DNA of 64,000 nt from Nocardia sp. CY41 (GTDB taxonomy: Bacteria > Actinomycetota > Actinomycetes > Mycobacteriales > Mycobacteriaceae): assembly GCF_009829325.1 (NCBI RefSeq), contig NZ_VUOS01000017.1:62001-126000 (forward strand), in the 5' to 3' direction. The notes under the pieces are model-generated. The model was not told where the DNA came from. It saw nothing but the letters and a program-made list of their open reading frames with translations, and did not search any database. Position 1 is the first letter of the stretch. The number at the start of each line of letters is the position of its first letter. The translations under genes and the position numbers were made by a program. Shown here one piece after another: positions 26,618 through 35,677 of the stretch.

Positions 26618-29600
26618 ATGCGTGACGCCGCTAGGTCCGGCAGCAGCCGCTGGGCTCTGGGCAACTGGGACCTGCGCTGGAAGGTGACGGCGGTACTCGC
26701 CGTGCCTCTGGCGGTCGCGGTCGGGCTCGGCGTGTCCAGGATCTCGTCGGAGTTCGCGGAGTCGAACCGGCTCGCCGACATCTCGGAGAACGTCGCCGCG
26801 ATCCCATCGGTCACCGCGCTCAGCGCGCAGACCGCCACCACCGCGGGCTCGCAGATGATCTCGCTGGGGACCAACCAGTCCGTGGTGACCGACCAGAACC
26901 TCGCGGATCTGGACAAGGCGATCGCCAACGCCGAGAAGGCGGTCGCCAAACTCGACGGCGTGCCCGGCGCGCGCGAGGCCATCGACAGCATGCTCACCCA
27001 GGCCAAGGGCGTGCGTGCCCAGGGCAAATCGGTCTCCACCGGCCCGCCCGCGGACACCCTCGCGTTGATCGACCGCGTCCGCAACGACAGCGTCCGGATC
27101 GTCGAGACCACGGTCGGCCAGGTCAGCGACACCGCCGTGGACGCGGCCAAGCTGCGGCTGGTCGACTCGCTCAACACCCGCGCCACCCTGGTCAGCGAGC
27201 TCGCCGCCTTCCCCGAGGTGCTGCGCTCCCAGCAGGCCGGCGTCCAGAACTTCCTCATCGCCTCGAACACCGAGCGCGCGCTGCTCAACGTGCTCGCGCA
27301 CCGTTTCTCCGACGGCGACACCTCCATCGCGGACCTGCGCGCGGGCATCGACACCAGAATCGCGCTGCTCACCAGCCCGCAGTCGCAGGCGGGCCAGCTC
27401 CCCGTCGGCGACCTGAAGAAGTCGCTGACCGACAGCCTCGCGGTCTACGAACACGTCGTCGGCAAGGCGACCAAGGACATCGACTCCGCGATGCACTCGC
27501 TGGTGACCACCGCCCAGCGCGACGCGTGGACCTACACCGCGGTCGTCATCGCGACCATCCTCGCCGCGCTGCTGCTCGCGGTCTTCGTGGCCCGCTCGAT
27601 GATCGTGCCGCTGCACCGGCTGCGTTTGGCCGCGCTGCGGGTGGCCGAGAGCGACCTGCCGCACGAGGTCGCCCAGCTCCGCAACGGCGCGTCGCCGGAA
27701 GAGGTGCCGCTGGAGCCGATGCCGGTGCGCAGCACCGAGGAGATCGGTCAGCTGGCCCGCGCCGTCGACGACATCCACGGCCAGGCGCTGCGTCTTGCGA
27801 GTGACCAGGCGAAGATGCGTTCGCAGGTCAACGACATGTTCGAGACCCTGGCGCGGCGGTCCAAATCGCTCGTCGACCATCAGCTCACCCTCATCGAGGC
27901 GATGGAGTACGACGAGAAGGACCCGCGCCTGCTGGAGAACCTCTTCCGGCTGGACCATCTCGCCGCCCGCATGCGCCGTAACGGCGACAACCTGCTGATT
28001 CTCGCCGGTACCAGGCAGCGGCGCGCCAAGTCCGCCCCGGTGGAGATCGCCGACGTGCTGCGCGCCGCGATCTCCGAGGTCGAAGACTACGAGCGCGTGA
28101 AGCTCGGCGCCACGCCGCGCGGCTCGCTCAAGGAACCCGCCGCCTCCGATCTCGCGCACCTGTTCGCCGAGCTGCTGGACAACGCGCTGCGTGCCTCGCC
28201 GCCGGAGACCGACGTCAAGTTCACCTTCGCGCAGGCGCACGATCAGGGCCTGCTCATCGAGGTGGCCGACCGCGGCATCGGTATGCCGCCCGCCGAGATG
28301 GCCGACATCAACCGCCGCTTGGAGCAGACCGCCGAGCCGGGCCCGGACACGGCCCGCCACATGGGCCTGTTCGTGGTCGGCAGGCTGGCCGAGCGGCACG
28401 GTCTCACCGTGCGGTTGCGCCCGACCTTCGACACCGCGCGCGATCCCGGCGTGACGGTGACCGTGCACGTGCCGGTCGGATTGATCGTCGCGGGCAAGCC
28501 GAGCGCGGGGCAGCCCGTCACCCCGCAGCCTTCGCCGCAGGCCGCCGCTCCACAGCGTCCGTCGGCGCCGTCGTCTATGCAGATGCGGGCCGTCCAGCGG
28601 ACTCCTGGGGGCAATGTCATGGTCACTGTCGATCCCGGGGTGAGCGGTCCGATTCCGGCCGCCAGCGCCAAGCCCACCGGCTCGCCCAGCGGGCCGATCC
28701 CCACCGGTCCCGGCGGACTGCCGCAGCGGCAGCCGGGTTCGGCGATGTCGTCGTCGGGCATGCGCTCCGAGACGCAGCAGTCGGCGACGAGCCTGCGGCC
28801 CGCGTCGGGACAGCCTGCGCCGAGCGGTCCGCAGCGGGGCAAGCTCGCCGCGGCCAATCTGCCCAAGCGCACCCTCAGCCCCGGCGGTCCGCCGCCGCGC
28901 CAGCCCGGTGGTCCCGCGGAGCAGTCCGGTACCGGACTGCCGCCGCGGGATCCGAGCTCCGGCGAACTGCCCGTGCGTCAGCCGGGCGCCAATGGTGTGC
29001 CGCAGCCGAGCACCGGCCTTCCGCAGCGCCAGCCCGGCACCAATGGAGCGCCGTCGCGGGACGCGTCGAACGGCCTGCCGCAGCGCGATGCGGCGAGTGG
29101 CCTTCCCCAGCGGGAGTCCGGTCTGAGTGGTCTTCCGCAGCGCGAGTCCGCCTCCGGTAGCCTGCCGCAGCGTGAGTCGGCGGGTGGCCTGCCGTCGCGT
29201 GAGCCGGGTCCGACCGGCCTACCCCAGCGGCAGCCGGGTGCGAACGGTGTGCCGCAGCGTGAGTCGGCGACAGGTGGTCTGCCGCAGCGCGAGCCGACCT
29301 CGGGTGGTCTGCCGTCGCGTGAGTCGGCGTTGGGTGGTCTGCCGTCGCGTGAGTCGGCGTTGGGTGGTTTGCCGCAGCGTGAGTCGGGCGCGAGTGGTTT
29401 GCCGTCGCGTGAGTCGGGCTCGACCGGTTTGCCGTCGCGTGAGTCGGCGTTGGGTGGTTTGCCGCAGCGCGAGTCGGGCGCGAGTGGTTTGCCGTCGCGT
29501 GAGCCGGGCTCGACCGGTTTGCCGTCGCGTGAGTCGGCGTTGGGTGGTTTGCCGCAGCGCGAGCCGGGCTCCACCGGTCTGCCGCCGCGGCAGCCGGCGC

Positions 29601-30487
29601 CGAACCTTCCGCAGCGCGACGCCGCACCCGGTGGTCTGCCGCAGCGTGAACCGGGCAGTGGTTTCCCGCAGCGGGATTCCGGCGCCCACCATCTTCCGCA
29701 GCATGCGTCGGGGAACGGCTTGCCGCAGCGTGAGCCGGGCTCCGGTGCGCTGCCCGCCGTCAACGGCCTGCCGCAACGGGACTCGGCCGCGAGCGGTTTG
29801 CCGCAGCGTGAGTCGGCGGGTGGTCTGCCGCAGCGCGAGCCCGGCGCCGTGAACGGTCTACCGCAGCGTCCGCCCGCACCGTCGGGTCCGCCGCAGCGCG
29901 AGAGCGGTCTCACCGGTCTGCCGCAGCGGCAGCCGGGCGCCCAAGCGCCGCAGCGCCAGCCGGTGCCGCCGGGCATCGCACTGCCGCAGCGTGATCGCGG
30001 TGGCCAGCACGCCGCGAGCGGAGAGCAGCCCGCCACGCCGCCGGGCCGCGATCCCGGTAAGCACAGCTTCCGGTCCAATCCGGCCAAGACGGCCTCGTTC
30101 TTCCAGACCAGGCTGCAGCCGGCGGAGGAGCCGGGGGCGTCGATGGGCGGAACGCCGATCTTCGCCGAGATGATGTCGGCGTGGCTGTCGGATCCCAACG
30201 CGGATAGGTCTCAGGTGGCCGCCTCCTTCGAGTCGCCGGGTGACGAAGGTTGGCAAGCGGCTCGCCGCGCCAGCGAGGCCCAGCCCGAGACGAAAACGGC
30301 GGCGGGCTTGCCGCAACGCAATCCGGGCGGAAGGCTTGTCCCCGGCGGCGTCAGCGGTGCGGCGGATCGGGCGCCGCGCCGTGACCCAGAAACGATCAGG
30401 TCCAGCTTGAGTCGTCACCAGCAGGGCGTCCGGGATGGCCGCGCAATGAGAGCAATGAACCTAACCGGAGATAAAGGAGACCGATGA
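26618..30487 (+). CDS. Conservon sensor histidine kinase with decapeptide-repeat tail (CvnA-like)
   Basis: 1289 residues from ATG 26618 (GTG 26585 possible). Order: membrane segment about 25-45; extracytoplasmic helical sensor of the nitrate-sensor (NIT) type about 48-300; second membrane segment WTYTAVVIATILAALLLAVFVA; HAMP; a dimerisation region with DMFETLARRSKSLVDHQLTLIEAMEYDEKDPRLLENLFRLDHLAARMRRN, where the LDHLAAR His is the likely phosphoacceptor; an ATPase domain with ELLDNALRASPP, DRGIGMPPAEM and MGLFVVGRLA. From about residue 630 a long disordered tail carries over 30 G-L-P-Q-R-E-S-type units. The last 140 residues return to a conserved block (TPIFAEMMSAWLSDP, ..GVRDGRAM). It is the first gene of a kinase-roadblock-DUF742-GTPase operon as in Rv3365c-Rv3362c and Streptomyces conservons. 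Confidence 0.9.
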   Translation: MRDAARSGSSRWALGNWDLRWKVTAVLAVPLAVAVGLGVSRISSEFAESNRLADISENVAAIPSVTALSAQTATTAGSQMISLGTNQSVVTDQNLADLDKAIANAEKAVAKLDGVPGAREAIDSMLTQAKGVRAQGKSVSTGPPADTLALIDRVRNDSVRIVETTVGQVSDTAVDAAKLRLVDSLNTRATLVSELAAFPEVLRSQQAGVQNFLIASNTERALLNVLAHRFSDGDTSIADLRAGIDTRIALLTSPQSQAGQLPVGDLKKSLTDSLAVYEHVVGKATKDIDSAMHSLVTTAQRDAWTYTAVVIATILAALLLAVFVARSMIVPLHRLRLAALRVAESDLPHEVAQLRNGASPEEVPLEPMPVRSTEEIGQLARAVDDIHGQALRLASDQAKMRSQVNDMFETLARRSKSLVDHQLTLIEAMEYDEKDPRLLENLFRLDHLAARMRRNGDNLLILAGTRQRRAKSAPVEIADVLRAAISEVEDYERVKLGATPRGSLKEPAASDLAHLFAELLDNALRASPPETDVKFTFAQAHDQGLLIEVADRGIGMPPAEMADINRRLEQTAEPGPDTARHMGLFVVGRLAERHGLTVRLRPTFDTARDPGVTVTVHVPVGLIVAGKPSAGQPVTPQPSPQAAAPQRPSAPSSMQMRAVQRTPGGNVMVTVDPGVSGPIPAASAKPTGSPSGPIPTGPGGLPQRQPGSAMSSSGMRSETQQSATSLRPASGQPAPSGPQRGKLAAANLPKRTLSPGGPPPRQPGGPAEQSGTGLPPRDPSSGELPVRQPGANGVPQPSTGLPQRQPGTNGAPSRDASNGLPQRDAASGLPQRESGLSGLPQRESASGSLPQRESAGGLPSREPGPTGLPQRQPGANGVPQRESATGGLPQREPTSGGLPSRESALGGLPSRESALGGLPQRESGASGLPSRESGSTGLPSRESALGGLPQRESGASGLPSREPGSTGLPSRESALGGLPQREPGSTGLPPRQPAPNLPQRDAAPGGLPQREPGSGFPQRDSGAHHLPQHASGNGLPQREPGSGALPAVNGLPQRDSAASGLPQRESAGGLPQREPGAVNGLPQRPPAPSGPPQRESGLTGLPQRQPGAQAPQRQPVPPGIALPQRDRGGQHAASGEQPATPPGRDPGKHSFRSNPAKTASFFQTRLQPAEEPGASMGGTPIFAEMMSAWLSDPNADRSQVAASFESPGDEGWQAARRASEAQPETKTAAGLPQRNPGGRLVPGGVSGAADRAPRRDPETIRSSLSRHQQGVRDGRAMRAMNLTGDKGDR
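28930..29990 (+). repeat. In-frame minisatellite in the kinase gene (30-bp unit, 90-bp super-repeat)
   Basis: The DNA encodes about 33 copies of a 10-residue unit of pattern G-L-P-[QSP]-R-[EDQ]-[SP]-x-x-x. The centre is nearly identical at DNA level: 29366-29455 repeats as 29456-29545 and again partly from 29546, a 90-bp block of three units. Codons in the centre (TTG, CGT, TCG, GGT) are less GC-biased than in the flanks, in line with recent copying of one unit. All steps keep the frame. Confidence 0.95.
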
Positions 30488-30897
30488 ACCCCGATCTAGG
30501 TGGTACGAATCGTCAGCTGGATTGGCTGGTTTCGAACTTTGCCAACGAGGTTCCTGGCGTAGCCCATGCCGTCCTGGTCTCGGCGGACGGCCTACTCATG
30601 GCCGCGAGTGCCCAGCTGCCCGTCGACCGCGCCGAACAGCTCTCGGCCGTCACGGCCGGTCTGGCGAGCCTGTCAGTCGGCGTCTCGAACCTGTTCGAGG
30701 GTGGCACCGTGCTGCAGTCCGTCGTCGAGATGGAGCACGGTTACCTGCTACTCATGGCTGTCGGCGACGGTTCCTATCTCGCGGTGCTGACCAACACTTC
30801 GTGTGACATCGGTCAGGTCGGCTACGAGATGGCTCTGTTGGTCGAGCGGGTTGGCCAGACTGTTCAGGCCACACCACGCGTCACGATGGGTTCCTGA
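30484..30897 (+). CDS. Roadblock/LC7-domain protein (CvnB-like)
   Basis: 137 residues; its ATG overlaps the kinase stop (ATGA at 30484-30487). The single roadblock domain shows NRQLDWLVSNFANEVPGVAHAVLVSADGLLMAASAQLPVDRAEQLSAVTAGLASL, then a FEGGTVLQSVVEMEHGYLLLMAVGDGSYLAVLT segment typical of bacterial MglB-like/CvnB proteins. Such proteins act as partners or activators of the small GTPase encoded two genes on, at the membrane next to the kinase. Confidence 0.93.
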   Translation: MNPDLGGTNRQLDWLVSNFANEVPGVAHAVLVSADGLLMAASAQLPVDRAEQLSAVTAGLASLSVGVSNLFEGGTVLQSVVEMEHGYLLLMAVGDGSYLAVLTNTSCDIGQVGYEMALLVERVGQTVQATPRVTMGS

Positions 30898-30904
30898 TGG
30901 TGGG

Positions 30905-31279
30905 ATGGACATAGAAGATCACCGCGTGGGGAGCGCCGAGCCGAGCCTCGTTCGCCCATACTCGCTGACCGCAGGCCGAACCAGGCCCGCGGTCGAGTTG
31001 GCGTTGGAGGCTCTCGTCGCATCGCATCCGGTCGCCCTGGAGCGGCAGTTCGAACTGACCAACATCGAGACGTCAATCGTGGAGTTGTGCAGAGAATCGC
31101 CGTCCGTTGCCGAGGTAGCAGCCCGATTGGGTATCCCTATCGGGGTGGCCCGTGTGCTCGTGGCCGATTTGATCGAGGCCGGGCACGTGCGCGTATCGGC
31201 GACTTTGAAAGACGATTCCAGCGACGATGAGCGTCGCGAGCTGATCGAAAGGGTTCTCAGTGGACTCCGGCGTATTTGA
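30905..31279 (+). CDS. DUF742 protein (CvnC-like)
   Basis: 124 residues from ATG 30905, 7 bp after the roadblock stop. DUF742 signature: VRPYSLTAGRTRP near the N-terminus, a LERQFELTNIETSIVELCRESPSVAEVAARLGIPIGVARVLVADLIEAGHVRV winged-helix-like block, and an I-E-R-V-L-S-G-L-R-R-I end. It overlaps the GTPase gene by 20 nt. Biochemical role is unsettled; in conservons it interacts with the GTPase. Confidence 0.92.
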   Translation: MDIEDHRVGSAEPSLVRPYSLTAGRTRPAVELALEALVASHPVALERQFELTNIETSIVELCRESPSVAEVAARLGIPIGVARVLVADLIEAGHVRVSATLKDDSSDDERRELIERVLSGLRRI

Positions 31280-31862
31280 TTCGACGGCGCAGGTCGACAC
31301 TCGTACCAGCAAGCCAACATCGGCGAAGATCGTGGTCGCCGGTGGCTTCGGCGTCGGGAAGACCACGTTGGTCGGTGCTGTCTCGGAGATCGTTCCGCTG
31401 CGCACCGAGGCTTTGGTCACCAATGCCAGCGCCGGGATCGACAACCTGACCGGCATCCCGATGAAGTCGACCACCACCGTGGCGATGGACTTCGGCCGGA
31501 TCAGTCTCGCCGACGATCTGGTGTTGTATCTGTTCGGCACGCCTGGCCAGTATCGATTCTGGTTCATGTGGGACGACCTGATCCGTGGCGCCATCGGTGC
31601 CGTCGTCCTGGTCGACACCCGCAGGCTGGAGGACAGCTTCGCGGCCGTCGACTACTTCGAAGCGCGCGGCCTGCCGTTCTTGGTGGCGCTCAACGAATTC
31701 GACGACGCACCGCGGTACCCGATCGAGGACATCCGGCAGGCACTCGCCGTGCCCGCCGATGTGCCGATCCTGTCCATCGATGCTCGTCGTCGTGAGCCGG
31801 CCAAGCAGGCGCTGGTCGCGCTCACCGAGTACGCGCTGCGCAAGGTGATGCAGGGCTACTGA
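31260..31862 (+). CDS. Conservon small GTPase (CvnD-like)
   Basis: 200 residues from GTG 31260. G1 (P-loop) KIVVAGGFGVGKTTLVGAVSE about 22-42; a T-T-V-A-M-D-F-G switch-like segment with GxPxMKSTTT before it; G3 LFGTPGQYRFWFMW, in which the usual D-x-x-G is replaced by G-T-P-G-Q as in this MglA/CvnD class; G4-like VALNEFDDAP with N-x-F-D in place of N-K-x-D. These features are characteristic of the actinobacterial GTP/ATP-binding proteins paired with roadblock proteins. Last gene of the four-gene operon; accD3 follows after 51 bp. Confidence 0.92.
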   Translation: MDSGVFDSTAQVDTRTSKPTSAKIVVAGGFGVGKTTLVGAVSEIVPLRTEALVTNASAGIDNLTGIPMKSTTTVAMDFGRISLADDLVLYLFGTPGQYRFWFMWDDLIRGAIGAVVLVDTRRLEDSFAAVDYFEARGLPFLVALNEFDDAPRYPIEDIRQALAVPADVPILSIDARRREPAKQALVALTEYALRKVMQGY

Positions 31863-31913
31863 GTGCTCCCGTGGTTCGCCGGGGCGCCGGGTAGAGCGGG
31901 ATAGGCTCGACCG

Positions 31914-33506
31914 GTGCGCACTTCGGCGCGAGAGTTGCTGGAGCAACTACTCGACACGGACTCGTTCGTCAGCTGGGACCGGCCACCGGTGACGGTGGCC
32001 GCTTCCCCGCAGTATCGCGATGCGTTGCGGAAGGCGGCAGTCGCGGCAGGCACCGACGAATCGGTGCTGACCGGCGAAGGGTTGCTGCGTGGTCGGCGCG
32101 TGGCCGTGATCGCCTGCGAGTTCGGTTTCCTGGCCGGCTCGGTCGGCGTGGCGGCGGCGGAGCGGATCGTCTCGGCGGTGGAGCGCGCCACCGAGCTCGG
32201 GCTGCCGCTGGTCGCCTCGCCGACCTCCGGCGGGACCAGAATGCAGGAGGGCACCGTCGCCTTCGTGCAGATGGTGAAGATCGCGGGAGCGGTGGCGGCG
32301 CACAAGTCGGCGGGGCACCCCTACGTCGTCTACCTGCGCAACCCCACGATGGGCGGCGTCTTCGCGTCGTGGGGGTCATTGGGCCACATCACTTTCGCCG
32401 AACCCGGGGCGCTCATCGGCTTTCTCGGTCCACGGGTCTACCAGGCCTTGTACGGCAAGCCTTTCCCAGAAGGCGTGCAGACCGCGGAAAACCTGTATCG
32501 GCGTGGCGTTATCGACGGTGTTCTCACGATCTCCGTCTTCCGCCGCATCGCCCATCGCGCGTTGAGTGTGTTCAGTGGTGTCGAACTTCCCGAGACCGCT
32601 GCGACACAGCGGAATTCGGATCAAATCGCGACGCCGCCTGAGTCATCGGTGACGGATCGCGTCCCGGATGCGAATGTCTCCGGGGCAGAACGACATCAGC
32701 TCGACGAGCCGCGGATCGCCGCCGAGGGCAATCGGGTGTGGCAGTCGGTTCTGATCTCCCGCCGCCCGCAGCGTCCAGGCATCCGAGATCTGTTACGTCA
32801 TGTGACGCAACGAGTTCCGCTCAGCGGCACCGGTCAGGGAGAATCCGATCGCACTGCCGTGCTCGCCCTCGGCCGTTTCCGCGGGCAGCCGTGCGTGGTG
32901 TTCGGGCACGACCGGCGTGGCCAACAGGGCGAGAACACCATGGGCCCGGCCGCGCTACGGGAGGCGCGGCGCAGTATGGCGCTTGCTCAGGAGTTGCGGC
33001 TGCCGCTGGTGTTGGTCATCGACACGGTGGGCGCGGCGCTGTCGAAGGAAGCCGAAGAGCGCGGGCTGGCGCCTGAGATCGCCCGTTGCATCGCGGACCT
33101 GGTGACACTGGATACCCCGACTGTCTCGGTGCTGCTCGGCCAGGGCACCGGTGGTGGCGCGCTGGCGCTGCTGCCCGCCGACCGGGTGCTCGCCGCCACG
33201 CACGCCTGGCTGGCCCCCCTGCCGCCGGAGGGCGCGAGCGCCATCGTCTTCCGCGACACCGATCATGCGGCGGAACTAGCTGCGGCACAACGGATCAGTG
33301 CCGCCGACCTGCTGGACGACGGTGTCGTAGACCGGATCGTGCCGGAGTTGCCCGACGCGGCGGACGAGCCGGTGGACTTCGCCCGCCGCATGGTCGCCGC
33401 GATCGCGCACGAGCTGGCGGCATTGCGCGCCCGGCCGGACGCGGAGTTGCTCGCGGCGCGACAGGCGCGGTACCGGCGGCTCGGCTTGCCCGGCCCGACC
33501 AGCTGA
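31914..33506 (+). CDS. accD3: Acyl-CoA carboxylase carboxyltransferase subunit AccD3
   Basis: 530 residues from GTG 31914. A single chain holds both carboxyltransferase halves: the N-half with SPTSGGTRMQEGTVAFVQMVKI and GHPYVVYLRNPTMGGVFASWGSLG, then a variable linker (about 225-265), and the C-half with VIDTVGAALSKEAEERGLAPEIARCIADL and VLLGQGTGGGALALLPADRVLAA. This is the AccA+AccD arrangement of actinobacterial AccD3 (Rv0904c), which lies next to prrA-prrB and echA6 in M. tuberculosis. The biotin carrier/carboxylase partner is not in the window. The physiological acyl-CoA substrate of AccD3 is not settled. Confidence 0.88.
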   Translation: MRTSARELLEQLLDTDSFVSWDRPPVTVAASPQYRDALRKAAVAAGTDESVLTGEGLLRGRRVAVIACEFGFLAGSVGVAAAERIVSAVERATELGLPLVASPTSGGTRMQEGTVAFVQMVKIAGAVAAHKSAGHPYVVYLRNPTMGGVFASWGSLGHITFAEPGALIGFLGPRVYQALYGKPFPEGVQTAENLYRRGVIDGVLTISVFRRIAHRALSVFSGVELPETAATQRNSDQIATPPESSVTDRVPDANVSGAERHQLDEPRIAAEGNRVWQSVLISRRPQRPGIRDLLRHVTQRVPLSGTGQGESDRTAVLALGRFRGQPCVVFGHDRRGQQGENTMGPAALREARRSMALAQELRLPLVLVIDTVGAALSKEAEERGLAPEIARCIADLVTLDTPTVSVLLGQGTGGGALALLPADRVLAATHAWLAPLPPEGASAIVFRDTDHAAELAAAQRISAADLLDDGVVDRIVPELPDAADEPVDFARRMVAAIAHELAALRARPDAELLAARQARYRRLGLPGPTS

Positions 33507-33606
33507 CCGGCGGCACAGCCCTTACCCGCCCTTTCCCAGCAAATTGCAAGCCAACACACCCGAGGGCGTGATTGACGGTTCGCCGCCGCACTTCTACCGT
33601 CGGAAT

Positions 33607-34464
33607 GTGACCTTCAAAAGCGAGACCAGCACCGTTCCCTCGATCGTGCTGAACGACGGGAACGTGATCCCGCAGCTCGGCTTCGGCGTGTTCCAGGTAC
33701 CCGCCGAGGACGTCTTCCCGGTCGTCACCACCGCGCTCGAGGTTGGCTACCGCAGCATAGATACCGCTGCGATCTACGGAAACGAAGAGGGCACCGGCCG
33801 TGCGATCCGGGAATCCGGCCTGCCCCGCGACGAGATCTACGTCACCACCAAGCTGTGGAATTCCGACCAGGGTTACGACGCCACGCTGCGCGCGTTCGAC
33901 GCCAGTCTGCAGCGGCTCGGCTTGGACTACCTCGACCTCTACCTCATCCACTGGCCGGTGGCCGCGGCCGACCGCTTCGTGGACACCTTCCGCGCCTTCC
34001 AGGCGCTGAAGTCGCAGGGCCGGGTGCGGTCGATCGGAGTCTCGAACTTCACGGTCGCGCATCTCCAGCGGCTCATCGCCGAGACCGGTGAGATCCCGGC
34101 GGTGAACCAGATCGAGCTGCACCCGCGGCTGGCGCAACCCGAGTTGCGCGAATTCCACGCCGCCAACGCGATCGCCACCGAGGCGTGGAGCCCGCTCGGA
34201 CAAGGCACGGTGCTCGACGAAAGCGCCGTCACCGCGGTGGCCGCCGAGGTCGGCCGCACTCCGGCGCAAGTGATCATTCGCTGGCATCTGCAACTGGGCA
34301 ACGTCGTCATCCCGAAGTCGGTGACGCCGTCGCGGATCGCGGAGAACTTCGACGTGTTCGGCTTCGAGCTGACCGCGGCGCAGATGGACGCGATCACCGC
34401 GCTGGACACCGGTTCGCGCACCGGAGGAGATCCGGACACGTTCACCATGGGCCTGATCGACTGA
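33607..34464 (+). CDS. Aldo/keto reductase
   Basis: 285 residues from GTG 33607. The (beta/alpha)8 NADPH-dependent reductase family is clear: LGFGVFQVP, then GYRSIDTAAIYGNEEGTGRAI with catalytic Asp and Tyr, VTTKLWNSDQGYDATLRAFDASLQRLGLDYLDLYLIHWP with catalytic Lys and His, GVSNFTVAHLQRL, NQIELHP, and IPKSVTPSRIAENFDVFGFELT at the NADPH site. It is of the 2,5-diketo-gluconate reductase/morphine-dehydrogenase-like AKR5 type. Physiological substrate not predictable. Confidence 0.93.
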   Translation: MTFKSETSTVPSIVLNDGNVIPQLGFGVFQVPAEDVFPVVTTALEVGYRSIDTAAIYGNEEGTGRAIRESGLPRDEIYVTTKLWNSDQGYDATLRAFDASLQRLGLDYLDLYLIHWPVAAADRFVDTFRAFQALKSQGRVRSIGVSNFTVAHLQRLIAETGEIPAVNQIELHPRLAQPELREFHAANAIATEAWSPLGQGTVLDESAVTAVAAEVGRTPAQVIIRWHLQLGNVVIPKSVTPSRIAENFDVFGFELTAAQMDAITALDTGSRTGGDPDTFTMGLID

Positions 34465-34484
34465 CGATTCCGGTCGGCGGTGGG

Positions 34485-35588
34485 TCAGCGCAGTCCGAGA
34501 TGTTCGGTGAGTTCGAGCGCCGCCGCGCGTCCCGCGCGATTGGCGCCGACCGTGCTGGCCGACGGTCCGTAGCCGATCAGATGGATGCGCGGATCGGCGG
34601 CCACCTGGGTGGCCAGTCGTCCCGACATCGTGACGCCGCCGCCGGGTCCACGCAATCGCAGTGGCGCCAGGTGGTCCAGCGCGCTGCGGAACCCCGTTGC
34701 CCACAGGATCACGTCCGCCCGCTGGAAGGTCCCGTCGGCCCATCGCACGCCGTCGGGCTCGATATGCTCGAACATGGGCAGGCGGGTGAGTACGCCGCGA
34801 GCCCGCGCCGCGCGTAACCGGTCGTCGAGCGGCAGGCCGGTGACCGAGACCACCGATCCCGGCGGCAACCCCCGCCGCACCCGGTCCTCGACCATCGCGA
34901 CCGCGGCTCGCCCGTCCTCCTCGGTGAAGGCGCCTTCGCGGAAGCGCGGCGGTGTCCGCGTGACCCAGGTCGTGGTGGTGACGTGGGAGATCTCGTCGAG
35001 CAGCTGGACCGCCGAGATGCCGCCGCCGACCACCACGACGTGCTCGCCCGCGAATTCCTCGGCACTGCGGTAGTCGCGGGTGTGCAGCTGACGGCCCGCG
35101 AAGGTCTGCGCTCCGGGATAGTGCGGAACGAACGGATGCTCCCAGGTGCCGGTGCAGTTGATCAGGCCGCGTATCCGGAACGGACCCGCCACGTCGGTCT
35201 CCGCGTCGAGCACCGTGCCGCGTGCGCCCGCAGCGCCGTCCTCCGTGCGGTCACAGACCACGGTGACCGAGACCTGCCGGTGCACCCGCAGGTCGAACCG
35301 CTTCTCGTACAGCTCGTAGTAGTGCGGCACCGCCGAGGCCGCGGGCACGGAGGACGACCCCGGCGGCAAGGTCGCGGCGAACGACATACCGGGCAGATCG
35401 TGCACGCGGTTGACCGTGTCGAGGGTGAGGGAGGGCCAGCGGAACTGCCACGCGCCGCCGGGACCGGGAGACCGGTCGACCAGCAGGAAGTGCCGCTCGG
35501 GGCGCAACCCGAGGCGTTGGAGGTGATAACCGGCCGACAGTCCCGCCTGACCAGCGCCGATCACCAGGATGTCGAAGTCGGTCGGCAC
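34485..35588 (-). CDS. Flavin-containing monooxygenase-like oxidoreductase (CzcO-like)
   Basis: 367 residues from a GTG at 35588. FAD-binding GAGQAGLSAGYHLQRLGL at the N-terminus, a GGAWQFRWPSLTLDTVNRVHDLPG block, a second Rossmann GGGISAVQLLDEISHV for NADPH, and a WATGFRSALDHLAPL ATG motif before the C-terminal GYGPSASTVGANRAGRAAA. Convergent with the aldo/keto reductase (20 bp) and divergent from echA6 (89 bp). The family oxidises diverse small molecules; no specific substrate is inferred. Confidence 0.87.
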   Translation of the reverse strand: MPTDFDILVIGAGQAGLSAGYHLQRLGLRPERHFLLVDRSPGPGGAWQFRWPSLTLDTVNRVHDLPGMSFAATLPPGSSSVPAASAVPHYYELYEKRFDLRVHRQVSVTVVCDRTEDGAAGARGTVLDAETDVAGPFRIRGLINCTGTWEHPFVPHYPGAQTFAGRQLHTRDYRSAEEFAGEHVVVVGGGISAVQLLDEISHVTTTTWVTRTPPRFREGAFTEEDGRAAVAMVEDRVRRGLPPGSVVSVTGLPLDDRLRAARARGVLTRLPMFEHIEPDGVRWADGTFQRADVILWATGFRSALDHLAPLRLRGPGGGVTMSGRLATQVAADPRIHLIGYGPSASTVGANRAGRAAALELTEHLGLR

Positions 35589-35677
35589 AGCCGGTGATCG
35601 TATCGCCCGGCGCGGAACAGACGGTCCGCTGTGGCAGAGTGAAAAGATCAGACGGACCGTTCAGTCGGGGAGGTCGC

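Noticed and set aside
28930..29990. CRISPR-like array
   Set aside because: Repeats are contiguous, in frame, without unique spacers, and encode the kinase tail.
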